Below, piece by piece: positions 33,027 through 45,600 of a DNA stretch of 64,000 bases. The notes beneath the pieces are model-generated. The model was given only the letters and a program-made list of their open reading frames with translations, was not told the origin of the DNA and did no database searches. How positions within the stretch are numbered: position 1 is the stretch's first letter; each line of letters starts with the position of its first letter. Where the stretch lies: the NCBI RefSeq assembly GCF_040802235.1, contig NC_133167.1, positions 2,495,001-2,559,000 on the forward strand. The letters run 5' to 3'. Both the position numbers and the translations under genes were made by a program. The stretch is from Manis javanica. Lineage: Eukaryota > Chordata > Mammalia > Pholidota > Manidae.

Positions 33027-34480
33027 ACTATTTGTCACTTTCTTAAGAGAATAAAGTATCAAAGTTTCCTGGCAAATTTATTTTCCTGGGTAAAAAACTT
33101 CAAAAAATGTTTGATCAAATCTCATTTGTGGGAAGTCCAACATGTGCACCAATAAAACTGATACTGCTCACCTAAGTGCCTGAGTAGGGGGGTCCAGAAA
33201 GTGACCTTTGACCTGAGTCCAGGGGGCTGGGCAGGTGGTGGCCACTTCTGGAGCAGGAGGACCTTCTTCCTATTGGAAGGATGTGCAAGGGCCCAGATGG
33301 AGTCCAAGCAGCCAGTGAACCCAGAGAAAGGAGCCCAGGTGGGCCAGTCAGGATGGGCGCATGAGGTTGGAGATACCCACAGGCGGTATTGCCTCATGAG
33401 CTTGGCAAGGAGTATGGTTTGGCTGAAGCAATGGAAAGACAACGCAGCGGAGGGCCATCTTATGTTTTTAAAAGACCTCTCTCGTTTCCTGGAAAATCAA
33501 CCATAGGAAGACAAGGGTCAGAAAGGAGGCAGTCTCTTTCATCAGGGAAAGAAATTTGTAATGGGGGTTGGTCTGGGTTTGCAGTGGCAGAAATGGGATG
33601 TGGGGCAGTTTTGGAAGAACAGGCAAGACCTCCCATTCCCATGGAACTGGGTGTGTGGGATGAGGGAAAGGAAGGGATCAAAAATGACACCTGTTGGCAG
33701 GACCTACTGGGTGGATGGCAGTTTGAGAAAGACATGGGAGGAAAGGCATTTGGGGAGAGGGCAGGGCTGTATTTGGCCAATGCTGTAAATGGCATGATTT
33801 GAGATGCCTATTAAACATACAGGTGGGTCACTGAGTAAACAGCTTGGGACATATGCATGTGGGGCTGGAGAAGAAGTCAGGGTCAGAGGTATGCACAGGT
33901 GTGTTGCCAGAATACAACTGTACTTAAAGCCAAAGACCTAATGAAGGTGACCTTGGAAGAGAGTAAATTGGAAGACATGAGGGTGTAAGACCCTGCCTTG
34001 GGGCACACCAACATCTAGATAAAGAGAAGCCAATAAATTGAATCTGGACAGAGCATTCAGTGTTGGCCACATTTCTCCTCTAACATGAAGTGGGGGATTA
34101 CAAGGCCTCTGGGGGTCTTTCTGCTGTGACAATAGATGGGTCGGTCACCCCTTGAAATGGCTACAGATCAAGCACATGGTGGTGGGGGAGAACAGGAGAG
34201 GCTGCTCCCATCCATCTCTTTTGGAACACTGACATTTTTCTAATTGCAAAAAGGTCTTTAGCTCCCACATTGAGCTAAAGTCACTCAGGACCCCTTGTGA
34301 AATAAGCCCAAGTTAACTTGAGACCCCGAAGTGCCACCCACGTGCCCAACTCCTCCATCCCTTACTGAGATGTTACAGCCCCATGTCCAGGCCTCTGTGC
34401 TCTGCCCTCCACCCAAAATGAATCTCTCATTTCGGTATATTAAAATCACATCCAACTTTCAAAGCCCCAGGTAGATGGTT
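33027..34480 (+). repeat. Intergenic with an L2-like central segment
   Basis: Bases 33580-34060 contain blocks that resemble L2 internal sequence (GATTTGAGATGCCTATTAAA followed by CATACAGGTGGG, then GGGCACACCAACATCTAGAT). Open frames of up to 137 codons overlap it but have no conserved features. The flanks are unassigned. Confidence 0.4.
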
Positions 34481-35505
34481 CTGTGAAGTGTCTAGTCCAG
34501 GTCCCCTCAGATCCCTTGGCCACATCTATCCACTCCGCACATGCATTTGCTCGCGCACATGCACTTGCGTGCACACGCACGCGTCCCGTATATTGCTAGG
34601 ACTTTCCCCTGCTAGTGGATAGAGGAACTACTTGAGAATCACTGTGCCTGTTCCTTCCTGGTTTTTCTTTCCCCGGCCTCGGTGGGTATGTTACTCTAGT
34701 GCTGATTGTCTCTCACCTGAACATTCAAGGGCAACGCTTTGCAGACCTATCAACAAGCGACATTGTTTTCCTCGCAAGGCTGTGGAGAGGTTCAATCAAA
34801 TTCACACATGCAAAGCGCCTACTTGGTCCCAAACAGGCATGTGGCGTTCACAGTTCTCTGCCCCTTCCTTACAGAACATGGGTCACGATAAAAATAGCAA
34901 AGTTGATTATTTTTGCAGTGTGAGAGAGTTTTTCTGGCATCTATTTAAACTTCTCCAAACCAGAGTTGCTATAATATCCCCCTCCCCATTGCCACAGAAC
35001 TGTTGTCATTTCTTTATTTTTCAGCCCTCTGTCACAGTGCACAAAACAAGCTGTGTAACAGGTTATTCAGTTATTATCTCTGCATTATAGGTATTCTCCC
35101 CCACCCACCAATTTAGCAGTTTAGAACGACCACTTCATTTTGCCCATATTTTGTATTTTGTGGGATAGGATTTCCATCAGGGCTTGGCTTGGCCCCTCGT
35201 GCTTGAGGTCTCTCGTGTAGATGCCATTGGTACTTCCGACATTGTTCCTGGAAATCTTAGCCAGATTCATCAGCGCGTTGGGTCCATTTTCTATTTCCCC
35301 ATTGTTGCAGGCAATAGTTTTGCTAAACTTTCCACCACCACTTAATAATGGTACTCTTCTCTCCATCTTTGAATAACATTTTTCTCACTTTTCTTCAAGC
35401 CTCATCATCAGCCGTGAGGCCCTTTGGGGGCCGCTGACAGTCTTCTCAGGCCCTTCCTGAGGACAGTACCATATGGTGTGCGATTTTGATCTGTCAGCAT
35501 CCCCC
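34481..35505. other. Intergenic with alternating purine-pyrimidine tract
   Basis: Bases 34537-34590 form a CA/TG/CG-alternating stretch (GCGTGCACACGCACGCG) with potential for left-handed DNA. An 81-codon minus-strand frame at 35121-35366 reads smoothly but has no recognisable family. No gene is called. Confidence 0.45.
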
Positions 35506-35990
35506 TCTGAGTACTGCTACCGTTGTTTAACAGATAACCCCAAATCTTAGCAGCTTAAAAACATTTTTTTATTTTGCTTGTGATTTTGTTGGTCAGGAAT
35601 TCATAAGGGGCTTAGCCAGCAGTCATCGCTTGGGGCCCTCATGAGCTCATACGCAGGTGCTGGCTGGAGTCATCTGGGGGTCCTACCAGGATGGATGTCT
35701 GCGATGATTCACTCCGAGAGGCTGGCAGTCAGTGCTGGCTGCTGGCTGGGAGCTCACCTGGAATCGCTGAACACGGGGCCTACACGCAGCTTCTCCAGCA
35801 GGGCGGCCTCAGAAAAGCCGGACTTCTTCCTTGGTGACTGACCTCCCCTGAGCAACTGTCTCCAGAGAATCAGACAGAAGCCGCATGGCCTTTTATGACC
35901 TAGCCCTGGAAATCACATAATGGCTTATCTTCCATTCTCTATCCGTGGACGTGGTCACAGCTTGCCCAGGTTCAGGGGGAGGAGGCCCTG
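35506..35990 (+). repeat. Dispersed mammalian repeat, same family as 6772 and 36816
   Basis: Shares the CCCCAAATCTTAGCAGCTTA start, then the TTGGTCAGGAATTCATAAGG block, and later CATGGCCTTTTATGACCTAG. The family is well known to me by appearance, but I do not recall its name with certainty. It is followed at 36005-36034 by a G-rich run (GGGGGGGTGGGGAGGGTGCG) with quadruplex potential. Confidence 0.5.
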
Positions 35991-36329
35991 AGCCTACCTC
36001 TTGACGGGGGGGTGGGGAGGGTGCGGGGGGTGGCAAGAACTCATTTTTGAAGACCAGGTGGGATGGGAGATACTGTTTCAGCAAACTGGAAAATTCCATC
36101 TTCCACATAAGCTGCTGATAATGTCCTGGGACACCAGGAAACTTCATCATCTCTAGACAGTTTAAAGTCTCATAATCAGAAATCCATCCCTTTCTAAGAG
36201 CAAAATAGTGAACTTTGGGGAGTCCTGAGCAAGCCCACAGGAGGCACCATTCTTGGCTCCAACCTTCCTGACGTTCGTGGGGTAGCGAGGGTCGTGCCGT
36301 GCACTCTGAGCATCAGGCAGGGACACAGT

Positions 36330-36815
36330 CCTTCGCTCATTGATCCATCCATCTAGCCAATACATGTGAGCACCTATTATGCGCCAGGGGCGGGGGTACC
36401 AACAGTAATGTGCAAAGGCCACCCGCTCCTGACCTCCTCCTGCTTCCACTCTGGTGGGAGATACGATCATCACTGGGAGAATCACACAAGGAACCGGAGG
36501 GCAGCAGCCACGACAGAAGCTCTACGGGGGCAGAGGGAGCGGGCGTCCACCTGGGCTCTCAGGAAAGGTTTCCCGGAGGAACCGAGGACGCAGCTGCAAT
36601 CCGAGGAATGAACCCAGTTCACCCTGGAGAAGGGGAAAGAGCGCATTCCAGGCCAAGGGACCCACATGAGAAAGACAAGTGCTCGGGATCGAGGAAAAGC
36701 CTCGGGGGGAGCCTGAAGGGGGGCTGTGATTCAGTGACAGAGTTGGTGAGGGTGGAGGTCAGGGTGGAAATCACGGTATAAAACTGAAAGGACTTGGTGG
36801 TGGAGGGGGAGGAGT
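36330..36815 (-). repeat. L2 LINE fragment, antisense
   Basis: GAGCACCTATTATGCGCCAG followed by a distal block CGCATTCCAGGCCAAGGGAC resembles the same reversed L2 order as at 20464-20860. Confidence 0.6.
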
Positions 36816-37240
36816 TACCTACTGCCGCATCACAAGCCACCACAAACATAGCAGCTTAAAGCCACGCCCACCTATTATCCCCCCGTTTCTACAGGCCAGG
36901 AGGACGGGCACAACAGAGTCCCCTGCAAGGCTGCAATCGAGGGGCTGGCCAGGCCTGAGGATTCCTCTGAGGCTGGACTGGGAAGGATCCACTTCCGAGC
37001 TCCCCCGGCTGTTGGCAGGATTCATTTCCTTGTGGGCTCTTGGATTGAAGGCCTCAGTGCCCTCCCGACTGTCCGCTGGAAGCAGCCCTCAGCTCCTTTC
37101 TGGGGTCCTCTCCGTACTGCCAGCTCGCAACGTGCCTGCCAACCTGCTTTGTCAAAGCCAGCGAAGGACAGAGAGAATCTCAGCAGGATGGGACGCAAAC
37201 CCATGTGAAGGAATCACATGCACATAATCACATACCTGCG
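36816..37240 (+). repeat. Dispersed mammalian repeat, third copy
   Basis: CACAAACATAGCAGCTTAAA followed by GGGAAGGATCCACTTCCGAG and CTGTTGGCAGGATTCATTTC. Same family and orientation as the copies at 6772 and 35506. Confidence 0.5.
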
Positions 37241-38000
37241 GACACTCTCACTAGACTCTTGGCCACAGCAAGTCCCAGGCCCTGACCACACTCGAAGCAC
37301 GAGAGCTGACTGCTAGGAGATGGGATCTTAGAGGCTGTCTCCAGAGAGGGGTTCACAGAGGGGTGTCAGCCCTGCAAGGAGAGCAGATTGAAGGGGATAG
37401 GGTGGGGAGTAGAGAAAGTTATTTCAGTTGGGACATGTTGAGTGTGAAGGACTTTTGAGACATCCAGAGATACCGCATGGATACCTATTTGACCATGTGG
37501 ACCTGGAACTGGTAGGAAATACAAATTAGCAAATCATGTTCGGATGAATGGTGGTAACCCAAACCAAGGGAGGATGAGATTGCCCAGGGAGGGAATATGG
37601 AATGAGGAGAGGACCCAGGATCAAGTCGTAAAGAATTCGGTCAGTTAACAGCTGTTCAGAAAACAGCCGAGCCTGGAAAGGACACAGAGAGAGAGCAGCC
37701 AGAGGGCAGTAGACCCAGGAGAGTAATGTGTCCACACACCAAAGGGCAAGAGAGGCGAATCGTGTCGGGCCTGCAGGGACTCAGGTGCGGTGAGGATCAG
37801 AAAGATCGGGAACACGTAGCAAGAGGGGGGAGTCCCTGGGGAGCTTAGCGGGCGCTGTTGGGGGCCGAGGAGCGGCCGAGCTGAGGAAGCAGCGGTGGTT
37901 GGTATGGTTACCGCTCCAGCTGGGAAGAGGCGGTTCCCCTGCTGGGCCTGAGGAGCGGGGGTCAAGATGAGAGGCACGAGGGTGGAGGGGCCGCCGGGGT
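37241..38000 (-). repeat. L2-like sequence, antisense
   Basis: Contains diverged counterparts of L2 internal blocks (GACATCCAGAGATACCGCAT and the downstream AGGTGAGG-type pieces). The family call is tentative. No gene is seen. Confidence 0.4.
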
Positions 38001-38379
38001 CCTAAAGCCGGAGACCACCAGACCCATCTCGCGTAGGACGGGCTGGTTTACACCCACCCAGCAGGGAGACCCCTGCCACGGGAGAGCGCAGGGGCGGTGG
38101 GCAGACCCGGGTTGGCTGGGGGAAGCGGGCTTTGCTTTGCTGGGATCACGTCCCCGAGAGGCAACTCCCTGCCTGATGTCCTAGGAGGCAGGACTAGACA
38201 GAGGCGAACCTTGCGGCCGGTAAAGCAGGAGCAGTCGCTGTTAGTAGCCACGACAGATCGATGTTTGGTCACTTTTGTGGCTTAGACTATGTTCGTGTTT
38301 TTTTTTCTGTTTTACACGATGGGGCCTCGTTTTGTCCCATTTCCAGAGCCCGATGTCGGGGATGTACTAAGCGGTGCAC

Positions 38380-39660
38380 ATTCAGCAGACCATCAGGCCG
38401 GCCGTGCGTGCCGCCGGGCGGGTCCAGCAGGCAGCTCGGGCCGCCTCTCGCACCCTGCGCCGCCGGGGCTTCGTCCCGCCGGACCGGCCGGCGCCGCCAC
38501 GCCTCGGGGGCTCAACCTCCAGAACGAGGCAGGAAGCGAGGCCTGCGTGAGGGCGGGCGGAGGCACGGGTGTGAAAAGCTCCACGGAGCCTCCCCGGGCA
38601 CGACGGCTACCTACAGTTGCCCACGAGCTCCACCATCGTCCCCACACCGGCCCTCTTGGAAGCGGGCGCCCCTGCGTCCGCGGGGAACATGGCGGCGCAG
38701 CATACACTCCGGGGATTCGGGCGCGAGAGCGCGACCCCAGACGCGGGCACCAACGCGCGTGCGCGCGGCGCCGAGCCGCCCCTTCACCGCCCCGCCCCTC
38801 CCGCGCGTAGGACTCTGGGGCGGCCAGGGCAAGCCGCGCGCCGATTGGTGGCTTTCCGGGCCCGCCTTCAGGTGATTGACGGCGTCCGGGCCGCCGCCGC
38901 CCCGCTGCTTCCCCGCTGCCGCCGTCGCCACCGCTGCCGCCGCCGCCGGCTGTAGAGCCCGCCGCCGCCGCCCACCTCCGCCATGGACCTGTTCGGGGAC
39001 CTGCCCGAGCCCGAGCGCTCGCCGCGCCCAGCTGCCGGTAAGCGGTGGCCGCCCGGCTGAGGGCAGGACCGCGGCGGCTGGAAGGCCGCGGCGCCTGAGG
39101 CGGCGGTGGGCGGGCGAGTGCGGCCTCCGGGCCCGGGAGCCCCGGAGGCCTCCGCCATTTTCGCTGCGCAGGAGGAAGGGCGCGCTCGCGGCAGCGGGCC
39201 GGGGGCAGCGCGCGGCTGCCACGCCCTTTTGTGTGCGGCCTGCACGTGCCGGGGCGGCGGCCGGGTCGCCCGGAGTCCGCGCGCAGCGAGCGGCCCTCCG
39301 GGGCGCGGCATCCAGGCCCCGCGCCCGCTGCCGCTCTGCGGCCTGCGTTCAAACCGCTTCTCCCGGGAGCGAGGTTATTCCGGGCGGGCCGCGAGCGCAG
39401 GGTTTCGGTTTGCTTTGTTTTTGCCCCAGTAATGGAAGCGAGCGCTGACTTGACGCGTCGTGGGGGTGAAGCCCGGAGGGAGCCTTCCTTGTTGGGCCCC
39501 CAGGGCCCCGGGTTCACGGTGCGCCCCCGCCCTTCCCGGTGCCCGGCCCGCGGGCTGTGGCTGAGCCCCGCGCGCCCGCGCTTGGACCCTCGGGCCCTGG
39601 TAGCGCCGCCCCGCCGTCGGGCCGTGACCCCAGGTGTAATTCGGCGAGACGTCCTGATTC
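38380..39660. promoter_or_regulatory. ILKAP: ILKAP CpG-island promoter
   Basis: A CpG-dense island around the ILKAP start codon. It is TATA-less, with an inverted CCAAT box (ATTGG, 38844-38848), GC boxes and (GCC)n runs in the 5'UTR (38890-38980). Transcription probably starts about 38860-38920. Long minus-strand open frames (374 codons at 38393-39517, 203 codons at 38611-39222) are composition artefacts rich in Arg, Pro, Ala and Gly. Confidence 0.85.
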
Positions 39661-42600
39661 GCGTGTAGGACCTCGGGCCGGAGGCTGTAGTTTGGGACTT
39701 GAGTCTGAGCCTGACTTGGTGGCAGAGAAACTGGAAGACTTTAAAAACAAATTCAGACTTACGGGCTCACCTCACCCGCACCAAATCGAAAAGTCGGGGA
39801 ATAAGGTCGTTCTCAGTGTTCGGAAAACCCCAGAGGACCTCGGCTGGCCGTCCCTGCGGGTCCTGGGGACCCCTCGGCGAGAGCAGCCTTTGCTGTCGGA
39901 GCGCACGACTCCGAGTGCGGGCGCTTATGACGACCACTGGCAGAAGTTAGTGACCGGGAAGTGCCCGGGGGCTGGAGGCGGGTGTAGGTAGTCGTCCCGA
40001 CGAAGCGGGGAAGGAGGTGGCGCTGGAAGCGGGTCTCCGACGGCCGTTAGACTTGAGATCTGCAGATTCTAGGCAAGGGCGGGATGGGGGGGAACCGGTC
40101 CCCGCTTTGCCTGAGAGCACCGGCGTGGGGGAGCGGCGCGGCTTGGGGCTCCGAAAGGGCTCGTGCTGCCCTCCGCAAGGCCTGGCTTCTGCCTTGGCAC
40201 ATGGGAAAGGCCCGGCCAGTCTTTATCGGGCCATTACTCCCTTCCCCACTGACCGTTGTGGTGGTACAGAAGCATACAAATAACTGTGTGCTCTACTTGG
40301 CTATTCGTTTTCTAGATTATTCTAGTCGTGCATAAAAACTTGAGCTTTGTGTATGCAAGTCTCTGTTGACGGAGTGTGGCTGCTGACTGCATGTGCTTGG
40401 GACGGAGTTTGGATTTGCGGATGTGCCTGTAAGGTTGTATTAAAAAAAAAAATCTCTGTAACTTTTTACCCGAAATTAATTTGGGTCTCCTCGGGGAAGA
40501 CACCCTTGAGGTGATAGGAAACCTGACAACTCTTCAAGTCTTACAAGTTGGCACTTGGCAGCCCGTCGCCAAATACAGTGGGGTGGACATACCCAGCCGA
40601 GGCTGAGATGCCGGGGCCACAGCGGGGTCGCAGGGCGTTCAAACCCTGCTTCCCTGGAGAGTGGGTGTGTGAACTGCGCCCCGCCCGAGGAGAGTCCGCC
40701 GACTGTCAGGTCCTGCTTGGCTGAATGTATTTTTAAAATAGCTTTTAAACAAAGCATGCTTTCTGAATTTCTCCGCAGGAAGCTGAGGAGTACTTAAAGT
40801 GAGTGACAGAATCGGGATCCAAAGCTATCTTGACAGGCAGTTAGACTCAATGAGGTGAAGTTTAACAGGTTAAAAAAATCATTTGAACAAGAACAGAATC
40901 TGATTTCACAACCTTGTGCAAATATGCGATTTTTGAAAAATTAATTTAAGTGCCATACATTATTTTGGAAAATTGATGGTATTGATTGATAAAATTAAAA
41001 AACAGTAAATGAAGGGAACATAAGGTTGGTTTCGTAAAGTAGATGGAAAGATGAGGCACAACTGTGCCATCATGCCCCTCACACATGATGTGCGGGTGCC
41101 AGAGATTTCAGAACTAATGCAGGGAACAGTAAGAGACCTAGTCATTTTCACAATCCCTGAAAAGAATTGTTCCAGGCGTGGGATCAGACTGGTTTCAGGT
41201 CCCAACTCTGCTCTTCACTGTGTCCTCCTTAACTGTTCCTGCATCTGTGAAGTAGTAAGCGTGCTGCCTCTCGCCCTTAGTGTAGGGACTGGAGTGAGCA
41301 TTCCGTGTACAGTGCTTCCTTCAGGGTGGGCACGTGGTCAGTGCTTAGCTGCAAGTACATGAGCCAGTAACTTAATAGCTGTTTAAAAGAGAAGAAAATG
41401 CACTCTTAAACAGATTCTGTGAAAACACTTAAGTGTCCAAAGGGAAGAATTACCACACTGCTCAGATCACATATTTTGTTCAGTTCTTTGATTTTTGTTA
41501 TAAACATATCATCTAAAATTCCTACCTCCAAGCCTCTCTTCATGTCCTGAAGACATTTGTAGAAAGAACGCATTAAACATCAGATTTTAGCCCAAATAAG
41601 TAGTTATTCAAGTTTGTGTATGTATAGTTTACCTAAAAGAGGAAGTATGTTCATATCAGACAAATGGAACTTCTCTCATACTCATAAAAGTGCTGACTTG
41701 ATGTCTTTAAGATGGGCAGTTTATTATATATGGTAATCCAAACAAGGTCGAGGTATCCTGGTTTAAAGTTGTTTCAGCCCCAACTTGGTTTTGGTTCTAT
41801 AGGGTGGTTCTTTCATTTATTAGGTTGCTACACGAGTATACTTCAAATGCTGTCAGGAACTAAATAAATATTGCTTGGCAGACCATGTTCAATATATGAA
41901 TTTTTTAAAAATTAGAGCTTTAAATATAAAAGACTAAGATACTAGAAAAAAACTTAGACGTAAAATTTCAGGGTTAATCAAGAAAAAACTCAAATTATAG
42001 AAAATATAAATGTATTTAACTAGTGTAAAAACAAAAATTTCTGCAGGACAAAAATCACAAAAGCAAAAGACAAACAGAAAAAACTATTGCGGTACACATT
42101 ACTATAGCAGAGAAGTGTGAGGCTCATACAGATCAGTAAGAAAAAGATACCCCATGTCAGAAAAATTCTCTGGATGTATCTGACAGTTTCTAGAAGAAAT
42201 GCCAGTGGCCCATCAATCCATGTTCAGCTCCCTCAACCACTGTGGAAAGATATAGCAGGTCCCTGATGTACCAGGCTGCTCGCCTAGGCTGCTCACAGTC
42301 ACATCAAGAACTGGCAACATGGTGAGGATTGTAGAGAAATGGACATTCTCATAGTGTGTTGGAAGAAGGAACCACAACTTTTTGGGAGCATATTTGGCAT
42401 CTGTCAAATTTAACTGCACATACTCTTTGACCAACAGTTTAGCAGATTAAGAAAGGATATATATCTAAGGTTGTTTATCGTGACGGTGTCACGTGAAAAG
42501 CCGCAATCAGCCTGCATGCCCATCAGTGAGTGGCAGCCCTTCCCAGGTAGAATAGTAAACAGCTATTGGAAAGAAAAACTAGGCCCAGATGTGCTGACCT

Positions 42601-45600
42601 TGAACATGCACTGATGGCTTATGTGAGCAGTGAATACAGAGTATTGAGTACAGTATGCTTCTATCTTTTAACAATTAAAATACACCTATACAAGTACATC
42701 AACATAAAGGAAAGTAGAACAAACACACTCAACTGCTGCTGTGGTGGGGGACTGCTGGGGAGGCCAGGCTGTATTTTTATACTTGTGCTGTGTTTGGAAA
42801 ATGTGTGTTTTGTTTGTGGTTGAAAAGAAAATTCAGGAATAAAAGACTGGTTAGACACAATATTTTATCTTTTTATTGTTTTCTTGTATGTACTCTTATG
42901 ATAAACCCAAGAGTGTTTTTCTCAGCATGGAATATGACTATCAGTAGACTCAGCTTCAGAGTGTAGATAACTGGAAAAAAATCTTAGGGGAGATTAGTTG
43001 TAATGAAAAACTGTCTTGTTTCATTACAGATTAGCTGTAATGAGAAAGTTTTTACAAAAAAAGTATTTGCCTTTAGGGTAATCCTGGGGGGGACAATTCA
43101 GAGGAACTTCTTCCAAAGTTTTGGGTCAAGGTCACACTTTGTCCAATAATTGCAATCCCAGGTAGTTTGAATTACTCTTTATCCAAAATTGTATTCTGGC
43201 CAATCAGAAGTTCCCTTTATAGCATCTGTGACCTACAGATTTTTTTTTAAGAGTCCGGATGCAACATACTCCAAGTTTGATCCTCTTGATGATGCAAAAG
43301 GTGTTCCAGAGATCTTACAGGTAAGGTCTTCCTGGAGTGGTTGTAAGGGTTAAATGAAATAGTCCACATGAGATTCCTAGAATGGTGCCAGGCCAGCATA
43401 TGGACGCCATGTAGCGCCCCACCAAGAGCAGGGACTGGAAAACCAGAGTGCTTGGGCTTTGAAACCCCCACTCCTCACCGGCTCTCTCAGGTAGTTTTTT
43501 AACCTAAGTGCCTCAGATTCCTCATCTGTAAGCAACAGTAATAATAGCGCCTCCCTCATAAGACTGTTGTTAGGATTAAATGCATTAAATATGTAGAGCG
43601 CTAGGAAAGAGCCTGGCAAGCAGTAAATGTTACTTTTATTTTTATAAGCCATTCTCAGTTATGGCCAACAAAAACGTGAGATGATCTCCTTGTGTTTAAT
43701 GGAAATAACAACACATACAATGCCAGAGTGAGAAAGGAAGAAGGAGGGGCTCATTCCATTCTGCCCCAGGAGCTAGGCCACTCTCTGACGTGGTGCTCAG
43801 TTTGGGGCGCTTAAGACAGCTTTGGAGCCAAGGAGGTGGCCAGGCAGTGCTAAGCTGGAATCGTGGGGAATGCTTGCAAGAACTGCAGATGTGTTACTTT
43901 GGTGAAGAGAAGACATTCCCCGTTGGACATCAGCACTGGGAAGACCTGATTTTGATGAGTTTACTTCAGAAATTAAAATCTGACCTGGCACAAGTGGAAG
44001 GGTTGGTTGCTCTTCAGGTTGGCCTACCCCCCTGCAGTGTTCCCTCTCCCAAGGTACCGGCTCTCTGACTCCGTGGACTGCAGCACGTTTGTTCCGGATC
44101 ATCCCATGCCATTTGAGTCTCTTAGGACAATGGGCATTTTGATGATTAAACCCAGTGCAATTTGGGCACCCCTTGCGGTGGTCTGCTAGAATATTAGGGA
44201 TTCTTGTAGAAGGATTAATAATACAGTGAGTAAGTGGTTATCCAAAATGCCTTTTAATGTCCCATGAATACTGGTTTTTGAATACTTTCTATAGAGTCTT
44301 TGTCATACTTGCGTGAAAAATTAAAGTATTTGACTTTAGGGTAACCCTGGGGGGTAAGAATATAGTTTAATGAAGTAGATGTTTACTATTTGTATTGGGG
44401 TATAAAGCAGAGGAGTTATTTTTTGTTGAATCAGGGATTTTTCAGGTATTTAAGGTTCTTCTGACCTAAAGATGCCTGAAGAAATTTCTTTCTTGGAGTT
44501 AATAAATTTTAATTCAAGTTTTTGCATTTAAAAGAGAATTGATAACCAGCTCATTTCCACGTAGAGGCACAAAGACTTATGGATGAGCCTTTTGGAGCAT
44601 GCGAGTGAATTGTATTTAAATGATTCTGTTCCTGTACGTGACCTTGTGAACAAGAGGTGGGACAGTGTGTGGGATCTCCTGGGATGTGAGTGCCCACACC
44701 TTCATCTTCAGCCCTGTGTTCACCCCCACGTTCCTGTGCGAGTTCATCCATTTAATTGCTGAACTGGGAATTGGAGGGGAAAGCTGGAGAATGAGGAATG
44801 GTGGTGACATTTGATGTGGGAAGGGATAATTGAATATAAAACATTTAAGACAAATACTTTCGGTGTGTGAATGTTCAGATTTTTAGATTAAAAATTTAAC
44901 TTGAAAAACAAATCCTACCATTGGCAACAGCGTGGATGGAGCTAGAGGGCATTACGCTCAGTGAAATAAGTCAGGCAGAGAAAGACAAATACCAAATGAT
45001 TTCCCTCATTTGTGGATGCAAAACTGAAGGAACAAAACAGCAGCAGACTCACAGACTCCAAGAAGGCACTAGTGGGTTACCAAAGGGGAGGGGTGGGGAA
45101 GGGCAGGTGGGGAGGGAGGGAGAAGGGGATTGTGGAGTATCATGATTGGTGCACATGATGTGTGTGGGGTCACAAGGAAGACAGTGTAGCTCAGAGAAGA
45201 CAAATAGGGACTCTGTGGCATTTTACTACACTGATGGACAGTGACTGCAGTGGGGTATGGAGGGGACTTGATAATAAGGGTGAATGTAATAAACAAATTT
45301 TTTCTTGTGAAACCTTCATAAGTGTATATCAATGATACCTTAATAAAAAAATAAGATAAAATAAAAGCCTAAAAAAATTAGCTTAAAAAAAAGTTTATTT
45401 TGGAGCATCTGAAATTCCTACTTTTCTCCATAGATACTTAACTGAATTGGGTGCTATGATGGGGATGCCAAGTTAACTCAGATGTGCTTTCCCGGCCTCT
45501 CACAATCTCTGCTCCTTTGCTTGAGATTCTGCTTGGTGGTTAATTCAGAATGCAGTCAAAACAGGATTTTTTAAGAGTCTTATCTCTGAAGTTCTGTCTT

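Noticed and set aside
35121-35366. 81-codon minus-strand frame that reads as plausible protein
   Set aside because: No family match by eye and no splice or promoter context. Kept only as a possible pseudogene scrap.
38393-39517. 374-codon open frame on the minus strand over the ILKAP start
   Set aside because: Arg/Pro/Ala/Gly-rich translation of CpG-island DNA, opposite to ILKAP exon 1, with no domain. GC-rich DNA has few stop codons.
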